Assembly (NCBI RefSeq): GCF_020085105.1
Contig: NC_058053.1
Coordinates: 19,038,888-19,102,887, forward strand
From: Siniperca chuatsi
Lineage: Eukaryota > Chordata > Actinopteri > Centrarchiformes > Sinipercidae
Length of the DNA stretch: 64,000 nt
Direction of reading: 5' to 3'
Under the pieces are notes generated by a model. That model did no database searches. It had not been told where the DNA came from and was given only the letters and a program-made list of their open reading frames with translations. Below are positions 22,381 to 33,869 of this stretch, piece after piece; positions within the stretch are counted from its first letter, which is position 1; each line of letters begins with the position of its first letter. Position numbers and translations under genes: made by a program.

Positions 22381-24100
22381 TGGCTTGTTAACCTTAATGA
22401 ATGTTTTCTCAGAGCCTAATCACCCTTTGTCCTCTGCTTTTTTTCCCCCTTTAAATGTGTTTATTTATTTGTAAGAAACAAAAAGCTCACACATATGTAG
22501 TCACTTTTTAATTTGCTTCTCATCTCTTCATTTCTTACTGTCTTTTTATTCTCTTCCTGTCTGTCATTTGTGTCTGTGTTGTTAGCCCATCAATAGAAAC
22601 CTGTTCTGCCACCAGCTGCCCAGACTTATGTGTATGAGCTAATGTCTTTTCCGGTCTCTGACGGCCTCATGGTCAAACTCTGTGGGCTTTCATGTACGCT
22701 GCAGTTTAAAAATGTTTCTCCATATGAATAATCAGAGATCACTGTATAGCGCTAACTTATTCCCTGTGGAGGGATCATGTTCTGAATGTAGATATTGTTC
22801 ATTAATATCTCTCTCATCAAATGTTTATTTGAGATGCTATATTGTACATTAAGTATGGTGATTGTCTAATTTTTTTTACATAAACGACTTGTGATAATTC
22901 AGTCACTGTCTCTTCCTTTGTCTTGGGTGTGTCTATAAATGATGGCTTGATACCTGATTGCACTTCGAGGTACTCTTATGTCTTGTCTCTTTATTGCTCA
23001 ATACTGATCCGTTTTTCTGTGGCTAAAGTCAATTATGCATTTCTGAAACATCTGGAGCATTTGTGGGTGCAGATATCGGGCACAAAGGCAGACATGGCCT
23101 CAGATAGTTTAGAAGGGAAAAATCCCTGGTACCAGAAATGAAAGTGAAACTGTCCAACTGGGTTGTCAAGTTTGTTAAAACCCACCATTTATACCTCTAT
23201 CTACAATTTGCAGACTAAATACTTTCGCATTCTTTTTCTTTTCATTTGTAGACAGAGTGAAATAAGCAGTGGTGGAGGAAGTATTCAGATCCTTTACTTA
23301 AGTAAAAGTACTAATACCACATTGTAAAAATACTGTTACAAGTAAAAGTCTTGCTTTGAAAATGTTACTTAAGTAAAATTATGTAAGTAAAATGTAAAAG
23401 TACTCAATGCAGAAAAGTGGCCCCTGTTATACTATTGTATATTATATCATTAGATTATTATTATCCAGAAAATGTGTTTATAAAGCCAAAAATCTCAGCA
23501 ACAGAACAAAGTTGACTACAGCAACTCTCTTCTGTGGAAGAAAATTACTATGAAATTAATACAAACATTTGTGTTAGAAATTAATGAATATAAATTAACA
23601 TATAAAGAATCTTATGTGGCAATGAAAAATGATAATCAATGATATTAGAATAAAAACAAGATGTGCATTTAGACTGTTTTGGGGCAAAAAACGAAATAAA
23701 TTAAAATAAAATAAAAGCAACTTTGTATTTCACCACTGGCACCAGATCCTCGATACATATTACAGAGAATATAATTGAACAGTTAAATTAAATTTTAAAA
23801 TGTTTCTTTTAAATACTATGGATTTTGGTTGGTGGCTAGCCAGAAATGTGTTTAGTGGGTGGAGTTCTGCCAGGGGAATTAACGTTACATTTATAACCTC
23901 AGTATTTCTAAAACTCTGCCTACAGTCCTGATTATCTTGTGAGGAAAACATAATATAGTTATGCATGGTTAGGGCACGACTTTAGCTTCCTCAAATAACT
24001 TAGCTCTCATGAGATTAAACTCACCTTTGGGCTTTTGGGAGGTCGACGGGGGATATTTCGGATAAAATCTGGCAACCGTCGCCCAAAGGAATGAGCGGCA
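22381..24100. other. Intergenic stretch between mcf2l and phf11
   Basis: About 1.7 kb without a supported gene. It is AT-rich, holds one recognisable interspersed repeat (23265-23470, listed separately), and ends in the phf11 promoter. Short open frames such as that at 22923-23141 have no domain or splice context. Confidence 0.6.
23265..23470 (+). repeat. Teleost interspersed repeat (TTTACTTAAGTAAAAGTA family), copy 1
   Basis: GTGGAGGAAGTATTCAGATC, CTTTACTTAAGTAAAAGTAC and AATACCACATTGTAAAAATA are the hallmark head of a repeat present throughout percomorph genomes. A reversed relative is at 45725-46175. Confidence 0.75.
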
Positions 24101-24107
24101 AACAGAT

Positions 24108-24115
24108 GCGGAAGT
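24108..24115 (+). promoter_or_regulatory. ETS/GABPA-like GCGGAAGT site upstream of phf11
   Basis: GCGGAAGT lies 77 bases upstream of the proposed phf11 ATG, in a TATA-less region with several CpGs. This motif is typical of TATA-less housekeeping promoters. Its function is inferred from position only. Confidence 0.4.
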
Positions 24116-24191
24116 AGTTAGAAAAGAAGCAGAGTAAAACTGGGCTTTTAGTTGTCTTTCTTTTAGACAAATCTGCTAGTAGTTGATAGAA

Positions 24192-26059
24192 ATGCGTCAT
24201 GGCCACAAAGTATCCTGCGTACTTTGTCAGCGGTCCGAAGAGACGAAGTTGACCGGAGCGTTATCGACTAAAGATGAAGTCACGGCTCATCAGAACTGTT
24301 TGGTATATATTAGCATTTTTTGTCCTTTTATTTTTTATTCGTTTCGGACGAGTAGCTAGTGAGCTAAAGTCAGCAAGCTAGGTTAACTCAGCTGTTATGG
24401 TTGATGATTGGCGCTCGACTTATGAGGAGACCCTCCTCGTGCTAAAAGGAGACAGAGGCAGAAAGTGAATGATAAAACCATTTTTATTTTATTGACATGT
24501 TTGACATCTTCATTTGAAAAGATGGCGGCCGATAAGAAAACAGATTTGGACTGTTTGGCTAACTGTAGACGTCACCCTGGGAACTTTTGATGTGCATACT
24601 TTGCTTTTTGCTGATATTTTATAGACCTAACTAATTAATCAAGAAAATAATCAGCAGATTAATCAATAATGATGATAATCATTATTTGCAGCCCTAATGA
24701 ATACACGGTTTCTAAATGACCTCAGATATATTTTTAGCATTTCTGTGCTGCAGTTTCTTGTTAGTATCAGCTACATTCGCTGATACTGATATTCAGCCTA
24801 TATATCGGCCTGGCCCATTTATCGGCCTATATTACGGCAGCTTGAGATTTCATATCTGGATAACATTACACATCTTTGTTTACTTGGTCAAGGACAAAGC
24901 TCATGTTTTCAAATTTGCTAGATTTCTATGTCATATTGAATTAAAATGGTACTGCCCTTCATTTATGCTTTTTGTAATGACTCGGTAAAACCAAGTTTGG
25001 ACCCAAAAGCACAACTCGGAGACCAAGCAGGTAAAGTGAAATGTTCAGATGCTTTACTTGTTGTCAGAAACAGGCAAGGATCAAAACCAGGCAGACTTGA
25101 AAGAAAGGGTAAACTTATCCAGATAGGGAGCAAACATAGAGGCCAAAAGGCAGGCAGGGGTCAAAACAGGCAGGAATCAGACAGGCAGGGGGAAAGGCTG
25201 GACCACTAAGTAACAAGCATATAAGACGACCTGACAGAATGAATGGGAGTGGACGGTATATACAGTATACTGCAAGGCTATGAGGAAGTGGAAACAGAGA
25301 GCAGATAATAAATGTGGCACAAGAATCAGGCTGGTGTGACACTTTTAATGTATATAAGTCCAATCAGGCCTTCACTTACAACTGATGTTTATTCCTGTTT
25401 CTACAGTGAAACACTTGAATGTTTATCTTTTGAATTACAGTGTTATTGTCCAAGACATTTTGTCCTCACTCATGTTGTTTCTGTTTTACAGTTATTTTCC
25501 TCAGGTATTTATTGCCGGAATTCTCCAGAGTTTGACGATCTGTTTGGTTTCTCTGTGGAGGATGTGATGACTGAGGTGAAACGAGGAAGCAAACTGGTAA
25601 AGTGGTTTTCAGATATGAATAGGCCTAATCCATTAATTGTGTGCTGGATGCTGTTTTTAGTTGTTACTCATTTGTTTTCATTAGATATGTAAAAAATGTC
25701 AGAAAAAGGGTGCCACTGCTGGGTGTGAAGTCAAACGCTGCCAGAAGTCCTACCACTACCCCTGTGCTGTTCAAGATGGAGCTGAGATCGTTGAGGATGA
25801 AGACAAGGGGAATTATGGGTTAGTCTTAGTTAGCCTGTATGTCTAGAGAATAGTCTTGCATTCTACTACAACATCCTGTACTGCAGAATGTTTATTTGTT
25901 GGAAGAAACATCTATATTCAATTGCAGTTGAAAATGAATTCATCGAAATATTTGATTTAGTTTCATTTATTTTGGTTTGATTGTAAAACTATCTTGTCTT
26001 ATCTCTTGTGTTTTCATGCTTCAGGCTGTACTGCTTCAAACACCATCAACAATTACAAA
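24192..26059 (+). CDS. phf11: phf11 exons for the extended PHD finger
   Basis: Exons are 24192-24302, 25492-25596, 25685-25818 and 26025-26059. They carry the full set of zinc ligands: C9, C12, H33, C36 in the pre-PHD zinc knuckle, then C74, C77, C86, C91, H96, C99, C120 and H123. Spacing agrees with human PHF11 (CALC, HENC, CKFC, GCDLKNC, YHFFC, CQQH). ePHD fingers in this family fold as one unit and may bind nucleic acid or histones; no ligand can be assigned here. Intron 1 (24303-25491) contains a hAT-type repeat end and a second repeat-like stretch. Confidence 0.94.
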
Positions 26060-29000
26060 GTAAGTGGGGGGAGGGGGTGTCTCTGAATGTTTGCCCTTCT
26101 ACCTGTCTTCCTGTAAACAATTTTTTCAATGTATAACATATTATGAATTTTTCCTTTTCATTTTCAGATAACGGTTCTGTAAATGGACGTGTCTCTTCCT
26201 TCACGAAGCCCGGAACTTCTGGAATTCCCAATGAAGCTGGATCATCTGAGGTTTGACTGCTGGAACAATCTACTACTTAGACTTAAGGCAAATCACTGAA
26301 AACTGAAAATCTTAAAAAAAAATAATAAAATAAAATAAAAAAAAAAGGCTCAGTAATTTCCTAAAACAGTTGGGCACTGTAGTTTTCAGCAAACGTCACT
26401 CAAGCAGGAAGAAATAGTGCATTTGTTGGGACTATTTTCAGGTGCGGATTAATACACATTTTGTGCCCTAGTGAGTCTTTATGGCAGCATGACAATTTAT
26501 GTGGGACTCAAATTTATGTAGGGGGGGCTTTAAAAAAAATTTTTGGACAACAATGGAGGCCTATGGCACAGATGAATAATTTATATCAGGGTTTGGATAC
26601 ACAATATTTGTTAATAGGAGCAATTAATTATTGGTTGTTTTTTTTTTTTTTGTTTTTTTTCTTAGGATGTATTTTTATTTTATTTTTGTATTTATTTCTG
26701 TAAGTAAATGTAATTAAATTTTTCTGTAGCCCAAATTTTTAAAGTTTAAATATCCATGTTTTATCTTCATGAGGTATATTGCCTTGCCTGTGAGAAGACA
26801 ATCAGCTTGAAAAGTTTGACTAATAGCATTATTATGTAAGTACGTTCACATTTCACAAACATCTTTCTTTATAAGTCTATAACTAAATATTTCTATGTTT
26901 CTAATCTGCTCTTAACATCAATATCTGATCACGCTGTAACAACCAGGCATGTGTGTTTTTAGGCTATATTGTGACAAACATGCTCTTCCATCACATAAGA
27001 GGAACACCACTGGTAAGTCCTGCTCAGAGCGTGTGTGTCTCACGTGTGCCGTTTTAAGTTGTTTTTCTTCTTAGTATTACATATTAAATGTCTTTCTTCT
27101 TGACAGGTGATTCTACAGCTGGAGGACCGCCTGTGTACAGCAGTGACTCAAACTCATCCAGCAGTGCGACACGTTTATCCAAGGTACACATATTATTCAT
27201 AGTCACTTTAAATGAAGCTTTTTCATTCATTCATACTATTTCATTTCTTTTCAAAGTGATTCAGTGATTTTAATCATTCTGCTTTTGCTTTTGAAACAGA
27301 GACCGTTGAGTTTCAACGACAAGTAAGTGTAATTTGCATGCTAGACTAGGCTGTTGTTTAAGTTTTAGCAATGTTTCCTTCAATGTTATTAGCATCTGAT
27401 GATGCATGTATATTACAAATGTATTATATTGCACTTCTGGCACCTTTACACATTCAGGTCGCAATTTCAAAAAAGTTCTTGCACACCATAAAGTCTTACC
27501 GACAGGTGCGTAGGATTAAAAACTTTTGACTTTGAAAGAAAACAAAATCTGCACACTGTCCATCGCTTGTATTCACTTTCGGTCCTCCAGACCTTCATCA
27601 GGCAACATTTACAGTATATAGACAAACGGCTCCATACATACAGTAGATATATAGGCTATAGGCTCTTTCCCCGGTTAAAATCCGCCAATCAGAGGACGCC
27701 AGAAACACCTTTCGGTATGCATACAAATTCAGGTCAAAGAGCCCTTCAAATAAAAAAAACATGGTACTGAGCACTGCCAATTGTAAACATATTAAATTTA
27801 CCAATTTTATAGAAAGTAGGTTCTCATCACATAATAAGGCCCTCTAGGGACATTAGATAAGTGTAAAAGACACTAAAGGCAATCTAAAATGGAAAAAAAG
27901 CCTAATAATCACAATACTCCAACACTGTGTGTTATCAGAGCAACTCTGTGCTTTTGTTTATACAGCCGGTCTGGCCGCGAGTGCATGTTAGTGCATGTGA
28001 GTTCCTCCCAGTGAAACTGTTGGTTTTAAGGAGAGCTGGGACGCATTTGTCCCCAAGGATTACTTGCAGCCATGGCAGCCCGTTTTGCGACTGCTGGTTG
28101 AGGCGTAGAGCCAGAATATTTCTAACTGATTTAACAAAGACGGTTTTGGTGAGTTTTATTTTGTTTCTGTCCAGTTTGAATGAAGTGTGTTTTATGACAA
28201 TCTGTGAGGTAAAATTACTGTTTTACTCAATGGAGTCTGGTGGGCCTTAGTGTCTGTCTGTCTGTTTGTTTGTTTTGGTCTGAGATGCTGGTGCTCTAGT
28301 GTGACATTTAGTGGCAGTAAATGTCGCATACAGTACCTTCTTTTTTTTTTCTCTCTCTCTCTCTCTTTACAATTACAACCTTGCTTTTGTTTCATGCAGG
28401 CCTATCACTTGGCCCATCACTTTGCTTTCCATAAACTTTTTATAAAGTGTAACAGTGACAATTGTTATAATGCCTCATCTCTCTCCTCTGTCACAGACAG
28501 GAAGAGACCCCCTCTAAACGTAAATCTGAAAGCTGGAAAAAGAAAATATCAGATAATTCTTCAAATTCAGGTTAACCCACTTACAGTACATGAGAAAATG
28601 TAACTTATGTGGGTTTAGCACAGTATGAAGCAGTTAACACGCAGATTTATTTGATTTCTGTTCTTCTACAGATGAGAATGAACCTATTGATGAAATGGCA
28701 GTATTCGCCCCTTTAGAGATGGATTTAGATGACAGTGCAAACTCTGATCCAGAGTCTCAAGTAAGTCTAATCTTTCATTATTCCTCAGTAACATCATCAG
28801 TGATGTTCAATAATCTTAATTTTTCTTCTCTTTCGTTGTTTCCTCTCCCGCCTCCCTCGACTGTGCGTCAGTTGATCAGGTGAGATAATAGTGGAATAAA
28901 TTCATTTTTAGCATATTTACCATGTGTTTTTAGTTTTTTGCATTATACACTGTCTGACCTTTAAAAAAAGAAACACCTGTGTAATCCAATGCAATAAAAT

Positions 29001-32000
29001 AGTTCCAGTACAATACTGAAAATCTTCAGGTTTTGTTGAAGCTACTACTTTAGTAGTTTGTGGTGGTTGTGTTGTATTGCATTATATTGAAAGATGTTGC
29101 TAATTTTTTGTTTACACAAAAAACTTTCTGTAAGTAACTGTACATATTACAAAGAACAAAAATATCAAACACCTCACTAGTGACAGTTAGTTGATTTATT
29201 GATTAGTCAATTGTCCAAAATTAATTGGCAAATTTTTTGACAATGGTTTAATTGTTTAAGTCATTTAATGTAAAAATGACAGTTCTTTGCTGTTTTTCAG
29301 CATTTGCTGTGGGGTTTTTTTTGTTTGTTTTTTTTTGTTTGTTTGTTTCTTTGGGATTTATACTCTTGGTTGGACAAAACAAGCAATCTAAAGACTCATC
29401 TTAGACTCTCAGAACTTCTGATGGGTATTTTTCTTTTCTTTTTTTAAAACACAGACTAATCTACTGATCAAAAAACTTAATAATTTAACTTAGTAATTGG
29501 CAATGCAAATTATCATCGTTGCAGTCCTACATGTTACATTAAAATGCGAACACCACCACAAACTACATCCTCAAACATGAGCACAGAGTTTAATTATCAC
29601 CTCTGAAATATTAAAATTAAATGTTAGTTTTTATAACAGGACTGTTGTATTGGATTGCATTAAGATGTACAGTTTCGCTTTTGTGTGGTCACTCAGTGTA
29701 AAAATAACAGTAGAGGATAATTGTTTTGTTCTCCACTCTCAGAAAAGACACTGATAGTCCCACTGCGTCCACCTCAGGTAGGCTGTCACAGCAGATTCAG
29801 TGTATAAAGACTATGTAGCCAAGACATAATATACAAATGGTTTGCAAACTCCTGCTGTCTCCCACAGGAAATCAACTGGAGGATGAGAGCAGAGATGGAA
29901 ATAAAGATAATGATGAAACAATCATAGATTCAGTGAGTTATTCCATATTGCATCATTATTGTTGAACATATGTCTTACCTTCATTGTGTATGTCTGTTTG
30001 TGCTTAACAGCTATAAATTATCATCTTTTCATGATCCTCTATTGAACATTTGAGCAGTAATTTCTCCTTTAGTCCTGGAGTAGATTCTTTCTACTTCAGA
30101 AGGATACTTAATCCCAGAATCTATATACCTTTTTATGTGATTCATATATGGTATATCATCACCACTGACAGAACAGTATTAACTCATCTGACATATTTAC
30201 TTCCTCTCAGGATGCTGAATCAGAGAGTCTGCTGCTTCCTGTGGAGATCTGCTTGTCTCAGTCACTTTCAGCGACAAGTGCTACAGACTCAACTCTGACT
30301 GTATCAACTGCAGATCCCAGAGTGGAGTCAGTAGAGGTGGTACAGAGAAAAGGTAAAGGAAATTGGAAAAAGTAAATCCAAATGTAATATATAAATATAA
30401 CCATGATCAAGACTTTACATACTACGTCTTTATCGTGGTTATACAGTGCATGTATAAGCTAGAAAGAAATCTTAGGCTTCTTAATTTTTAGCAACAATAC
30501 TACATATGCAACAATTGAACATCGTCAACTACAGAGCACCTCTGCTTCGTTTTTTTTTGCTCAGAATCACTGTTTCTTGACACACTGGCTTGAAACCAGG
30601 TTCTTCCTTTGTGCTACAGGCTACCTAGCATTGGGCAGTATAGCTGGAATAAATGTCACATTGTCAGAGACATGCACCATGATATAGATTTGGCAGAAAT
30701 TTTTGCCCCAGTATAGAATGGATTTTAATCACCACTTTTTACTTATGGTGCAACACGAGCATCAGCGCAACTTACTGCATGTTAACGAGCAGCGAGGCCA
30801 AATCATGAGCACATGCCTCCTTTTTTATGCTGAAACAAAAGCTTCTATGCTGAGAAAAGATGGGTGAAAAAAAGGAACCACGCAGTGCTGTGAGCCCAAC
30901 AGCTGCTTGTGTTGGAGCCATAGGCCTTAGGGGCCAGTTAGGGCCTCATTCCTCATGCTCGTATTGTATCATATTCTTAATCGTGTGATCCTGCCTCTCT
31001 ATCCCTGTCTAGCCCCATTCGGACAGGATTAACATTACAGGGGGAGGTGGGGAATAAAATATTTACTGTGCTCGTCTGTAATTTAATGTTCATCATTTTA
31101 ACCATGGTGAAATTACAGGATGTCTGTAATAGACATGGACAGTACCTGCCTGTTGCTCAGTGGTTCTCAAACTGGGGGCAGGCCCCCCTGTTGGGGGCAT
31201 AAAACTACTGCTGGGGGTGTGGATGTTGAGCAGACCTAAAGTTACATGAATATGGTTCATGTGGTGACATAAATAAACAAAAGTGCTCTGATGCTTGCAA
31301 GGCTTTTTTGCTTACCTGAGTCTTTTGTTAATTTCGATTGCCCTTTTGCTGGGGGGGCATGAACTTTTTTCGGCTTCTGAATGGGGGTGTGAAAGAAAAA
31401 GTTTGAGAACCACTGCTGTAGCTGACATTACAGCAGCCCATTTGACGAGCTCTTGCTCTCCTGACGACTGAAATTGTTTTTTCGTCGTCGTATCGGTTCC
31501 CAGATAGGTCTATATGTTGGTGTTAACATGTTTCAGATTAGCAAAAACATTTTTGACTTCTTCCATTTTCACACAAGTCAAGTTTCACGTCAAGCTAAGA
31601 AAATGCACTGGGCCCCCTCCCTCTACTGACTACTCCAAACCCTGCGGTGATACTGGCTCACCTCGGTGCGCCATCTCGGCCATTTCCCCAGCTCCACCTG
31701 AAACCATCTGTGTATCCCTGCTCTCCTCCTCTCCTATGTCCCTCAGACCCAGAGCCCAGCATCGACTCCACCAGCTTCTGGAAAAGCTGCAATGCGGCAA
31801 GATGCACACAGGCCATCTTCACTGATTTCATTACTGAGATGAACGGTATCTCCAGCAGAATTCAGTCAGACCAGGCCAGCCAGGAGGGTGAGGGAGGATA
31901 CAAGATACTCACAAGTTACTCTGACAGCATCTCTGTTTCGCCCTTATTTATTTTTAAACACTGGAATATAAAGCTCTCTCTCTTCTTTCCCCAGATTATG

Positions 32001-33869
32001 ATTGTGCACTAACAGTGATGTTGGCTTCTGGGAAACTGGCAGAGCTTGTGACCAAACAGCAAAAAGGTGAAGTAAACTCTTAAGGGTGTGGCTCCAGGGA
32101 TGGCAATGTTGGTTGTTCCCTTGGTTACACTTTTTTGACTAGAGTAATTTAACAGTGCCACGTGTTGGGTTTTTTTCATCCTTCCAACAAGGATCTTGTT
32201 TGGTAGGTCATTTTCGTTACAATCTCATAGTGCTGCTAGTGTGGCTATATACTTTTAGGGGGATATTTACTGAGGTATGTGGCTCTTCTTTAAGCTCAAA
32301 CTGTCAAATTAAGTTTGTCCCTATTTACTAATGGATTGCACAGAGGTTTTGTGCTGGCAAATTAAAAGAAAAGCGGCACGGCTGAAAATATTTGTTGTTT
32401 GGGGTCATGCAATACGTATTTTAAGCCTTCCCTTTTTAGAGGAAATATGGTTATCATTGCTGACTGACCACTGCGACAGAGGAAATTGCATTTGAAATCT
32501 AATGTACAATGTGAAAAGAAGCCATAAAATCTGCACCACTGTTTCATTGGAAAAACACACAGCGAGAGAGAGTCGGGGTTGAAAGAGGGAGAAACAGTTA
32601 TACAGCTTTGGTCCATCTTCAGTGGTAGTTCAGACAATTAAAACACTTAACAGCAGGAAAGATATGCAGCAAAATAAAAGATGTATATGAAGTCACTTTA
32701 CAGGAGCTTTACCGGAGGAAAAAAGAACAGCAATGCAAGAAACAGATATTTTACCTTTCTGCTTTTCGAACCCCCTGCTCGAATATCTACAGTATTTTTC
32801 CTTACTTTTACGTTTTATTGTTTGACTATGGTTATTTTATGTTTTTGCCACTTGTTTAATGTCTTCACTGTGGTTATGTGATGTTGTAAAGTTTCTGTTT
32901 TGTTTTGTGTGAGCTCATCAAAGCAAATTCCTATCAATTATGTAGAAATGGCCACCGAGCATTGATTATTGAATCTAATTTAGTCAAAGGAGTTAAAAAC
33001 ATTTTAATCTAATCACTGATCTTTTTGAAACTGACATTTACCTATCTAAGTAATTGAATGGCCCAAGTACTATGGAACCCCAAAATGTTCAATATTAAAT
33101 ATATAAAAATATGAATTATATGAATAAATTGTGTAAAATATATAAATGAACCAATTTATTAAGTAAGAAATTACTAAAACTCTACTCTTTTAAAACTAAT
33201 TCTTTTTATTATGAAATTTTATTTTATCATTTGTTTTTATAATAACAATAGTATTATTGGATAGAATATTCATTTCATTATTTACATCAGCAGCCAGATA
33301 GTTGATTCAGAATTAGCTAACTGTTGTTGAGCTTGCTAGCTTAAGAGAGGCAGGGGTTATGTGATTGGCTGAAAGCTGAGAGGACGTGACAAAATCACTG
33401 TCATCACTACCATCATGAAATAAAAAGTAGCATGAAATAAGTGCTATTGGGGAAAATGCCATTATGAAATAAAAGCAGACTTTTGAAATAAAAATAAAGC
33501 CCTGTAAAATTCAGTTGTTATGAAAGTAAGGATGTTATAATTTGAGTTTTAATCTTAAATTATTTCTCAAATTATTGTTTCATTTATATATTTTCCACAA
33601 TTTATTCATGTGATTATTTATTCCAGAATTACTTCTTTATTCATTTAATATTGAACACTTTGGAGCTCCATAAAGTACAACTTCAGTTTTTAATATACTT
33701 AACCTTGTTTTAAGATGTGCAAATTCAACATTGCCATTTTCATCATAATTAAATTTTAATGATTTTTTTAAAACGATAATGTATTGTGTTCACAGAGTTA
33801 CAAAGGAAACAAACGGAGCTGCGAAAGGCAGCAGCAGCTATGAAGGACGTCGTCTCAGCACTGAGATGA
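24192..33869 (+). CDS. phf11: phf11-like extended PHD-finger protein, complete
   Basis: Eighteen coding exons total 1,380 bases, 459 codons plus TGA. All have GT/AG borders and matching phases. The ATG at 24192 has an in-frame TAG at 24180 just upstream, which supports the start. Residues 9-124 form an extended PHD finger (ePHD) like PHF11/PHF6: CVLC at 9-12, HQNC at 33-36, LLFSSG, then CKKC at 74-77, GATAGCEVKRC, YHYPC and LYCFKHH. The C-terminal part aligns in kind with human PHF11 (FWKSCNAARCTQAIFTDFI, then a Lys/Gln-rich helix). Human PHF11 is 331 residues, so this protein is longer, mainly in an acidic/Ser-rich middle. PHF11 is a nuclear chromatin-associated protein linked to transcription and DNA-damage responses. 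It ends tail-to-tail with rcbtb1, as in mammals. Other ePHD paralogues are less likely, given this synteny. Confidence 0.92.
24565..24696. mobile_element. hAT-type MITE remnant, copy 2 (partial)
   Basis: GACGTCACC, the TTTTATAGAC segment and the terminal AATCATTATTTGCAGCCCTA correspond to the right half of the 15085-15412 element. It lies in phf11 intron 1. Confidence 0.65.
25000..25310 (+). repeat. Probable interspersed repeat (GGACCCAAAAGCACAACTCG)
   Basis: Starts near GTTTGGACCCAAAAGCACAA and contains repeated AAACAGGCA/GGCAGG words, typical of a retroposon-type fish repeat. The name and boundaries are uncertain. It lies in phf11 intron 1. Confidence 0.45.
26168..27183 (+). CDS. phf11: phf11 exons with a second small Cys/His module
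   Basis: Exons are 26168-26250, 26774-26835, 26963-27012 and 27107-27183. After a Gly/Ser-rich spacer, residues 157-183 read VYCLACEKTISLKSLTNSII and then MLYCDKH: C159-x2-C162 and C180-x2-H183. The ending resembles the last ligand pair of an ePHD (LYCFKHH at 118-124). Human PHF11 has no obvious equivalent that I recall. It could be a compact zinc-binding module or a decayed duplicate of part of the finger. Frame and phases are intact, so it is translated if these exons are used. Confidence 0.8.
26355..26660 (+). repeat. Dispersed repeat family A, copy 2
   Basis: Direct-orientation relative of 5170-5512. It lies in the phf11 intron between exons 26168-26250 and 26774-26835 and ends in a poly-T tract. 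Confidence 0.6.
27300..30352 (+). CDS. phf11: phf11 exons for the acidic, Ser-rich middle
   Basis: Exons are 27300-27322, 28497-28570, 28672-28760, 28872-28879 (8 bases), 29743-29777, 29868-29932 and 30211-30352. They encode a Lys-rich patch (PSKRKSESWKKKI, possible NLS) followed by acidic and Ser/Thr-rich stretches such as MDLDDSANSDPESQ, QLEDESRDGNKDNDE and SATSATDSTLTVSTADP. The region is probably disordered. Small exons with mixed phases all join correctly. The large introns hold repeat-derived sequence. Confidence 0.82.
27420..27800. repeat. Probable repeat with GGTCCTCCAGACCTTCATCAGG motif region
   Basis: The region near 27580-27602 (TCCTCCAGACCTTCATCAGG) resembles a motif found in teleost mobile elements. 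There is no coding capacity, and boundaries are approximate. It lies in a phf11 intron. Confidence 0.4.
29186..29529. mobile_element. hAT-type MITE remnant, copy 3 (diverged)
   Basis: It begins with TAGTTGATTTATTGATTAGT and ends with ATCATCGTTGCAGTCCTA, the same ends as the copies at 15.1 kb and 24.6 kb but more diverged. It lies in a phf11 intron next to the 8-base microexon. Confidence 0.65.
31158..31415. mobile_element. hAT-type MITE with exact terminal repeats and 8-bp target duplication
   Basis: The 16-base ends, CAGTGGTTCTCAAACT at 31158-31173 and its exact reverse complement at 31400-31415, bracket a 258-bp non-coding element. The flanking octamers CTGTTGCT (31150-31157) and CTGTAGCT (31416-31423) agree at 7 of 8 bases, as expected for an 8-bp hAT target-site duplication. 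It lies in the phf11 intron before exon 31747-31887. I recognise the CAGTGGTTCTCAAACT ends from vertebrate non-autonomous hAT families. Confidence 0.9.
31747..33869 (+). CDS. phf11: phf11 exons for the conserved C-terminal region
   Basis: Exons are 31747-31887, 31995-32066 and 33796-33869. They encode SIDSTSFWKSCNAARCTQAI then FTDFITEMNGISSRIQSD, and a final Lys/Gln/Ala-rich helix, ELQRKQTELRKAAAAMKD, ending VVSALR. Human PHF11 has a comparable ending (SALFDCRLFEDTFVNFQAAI followed by a coiled helix), so this part is conserved in type. A coiled-coil or dimer role is inference. The acceptor at 31746 follows a long pyrimidine-rich tract. Confidence 0.88.
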
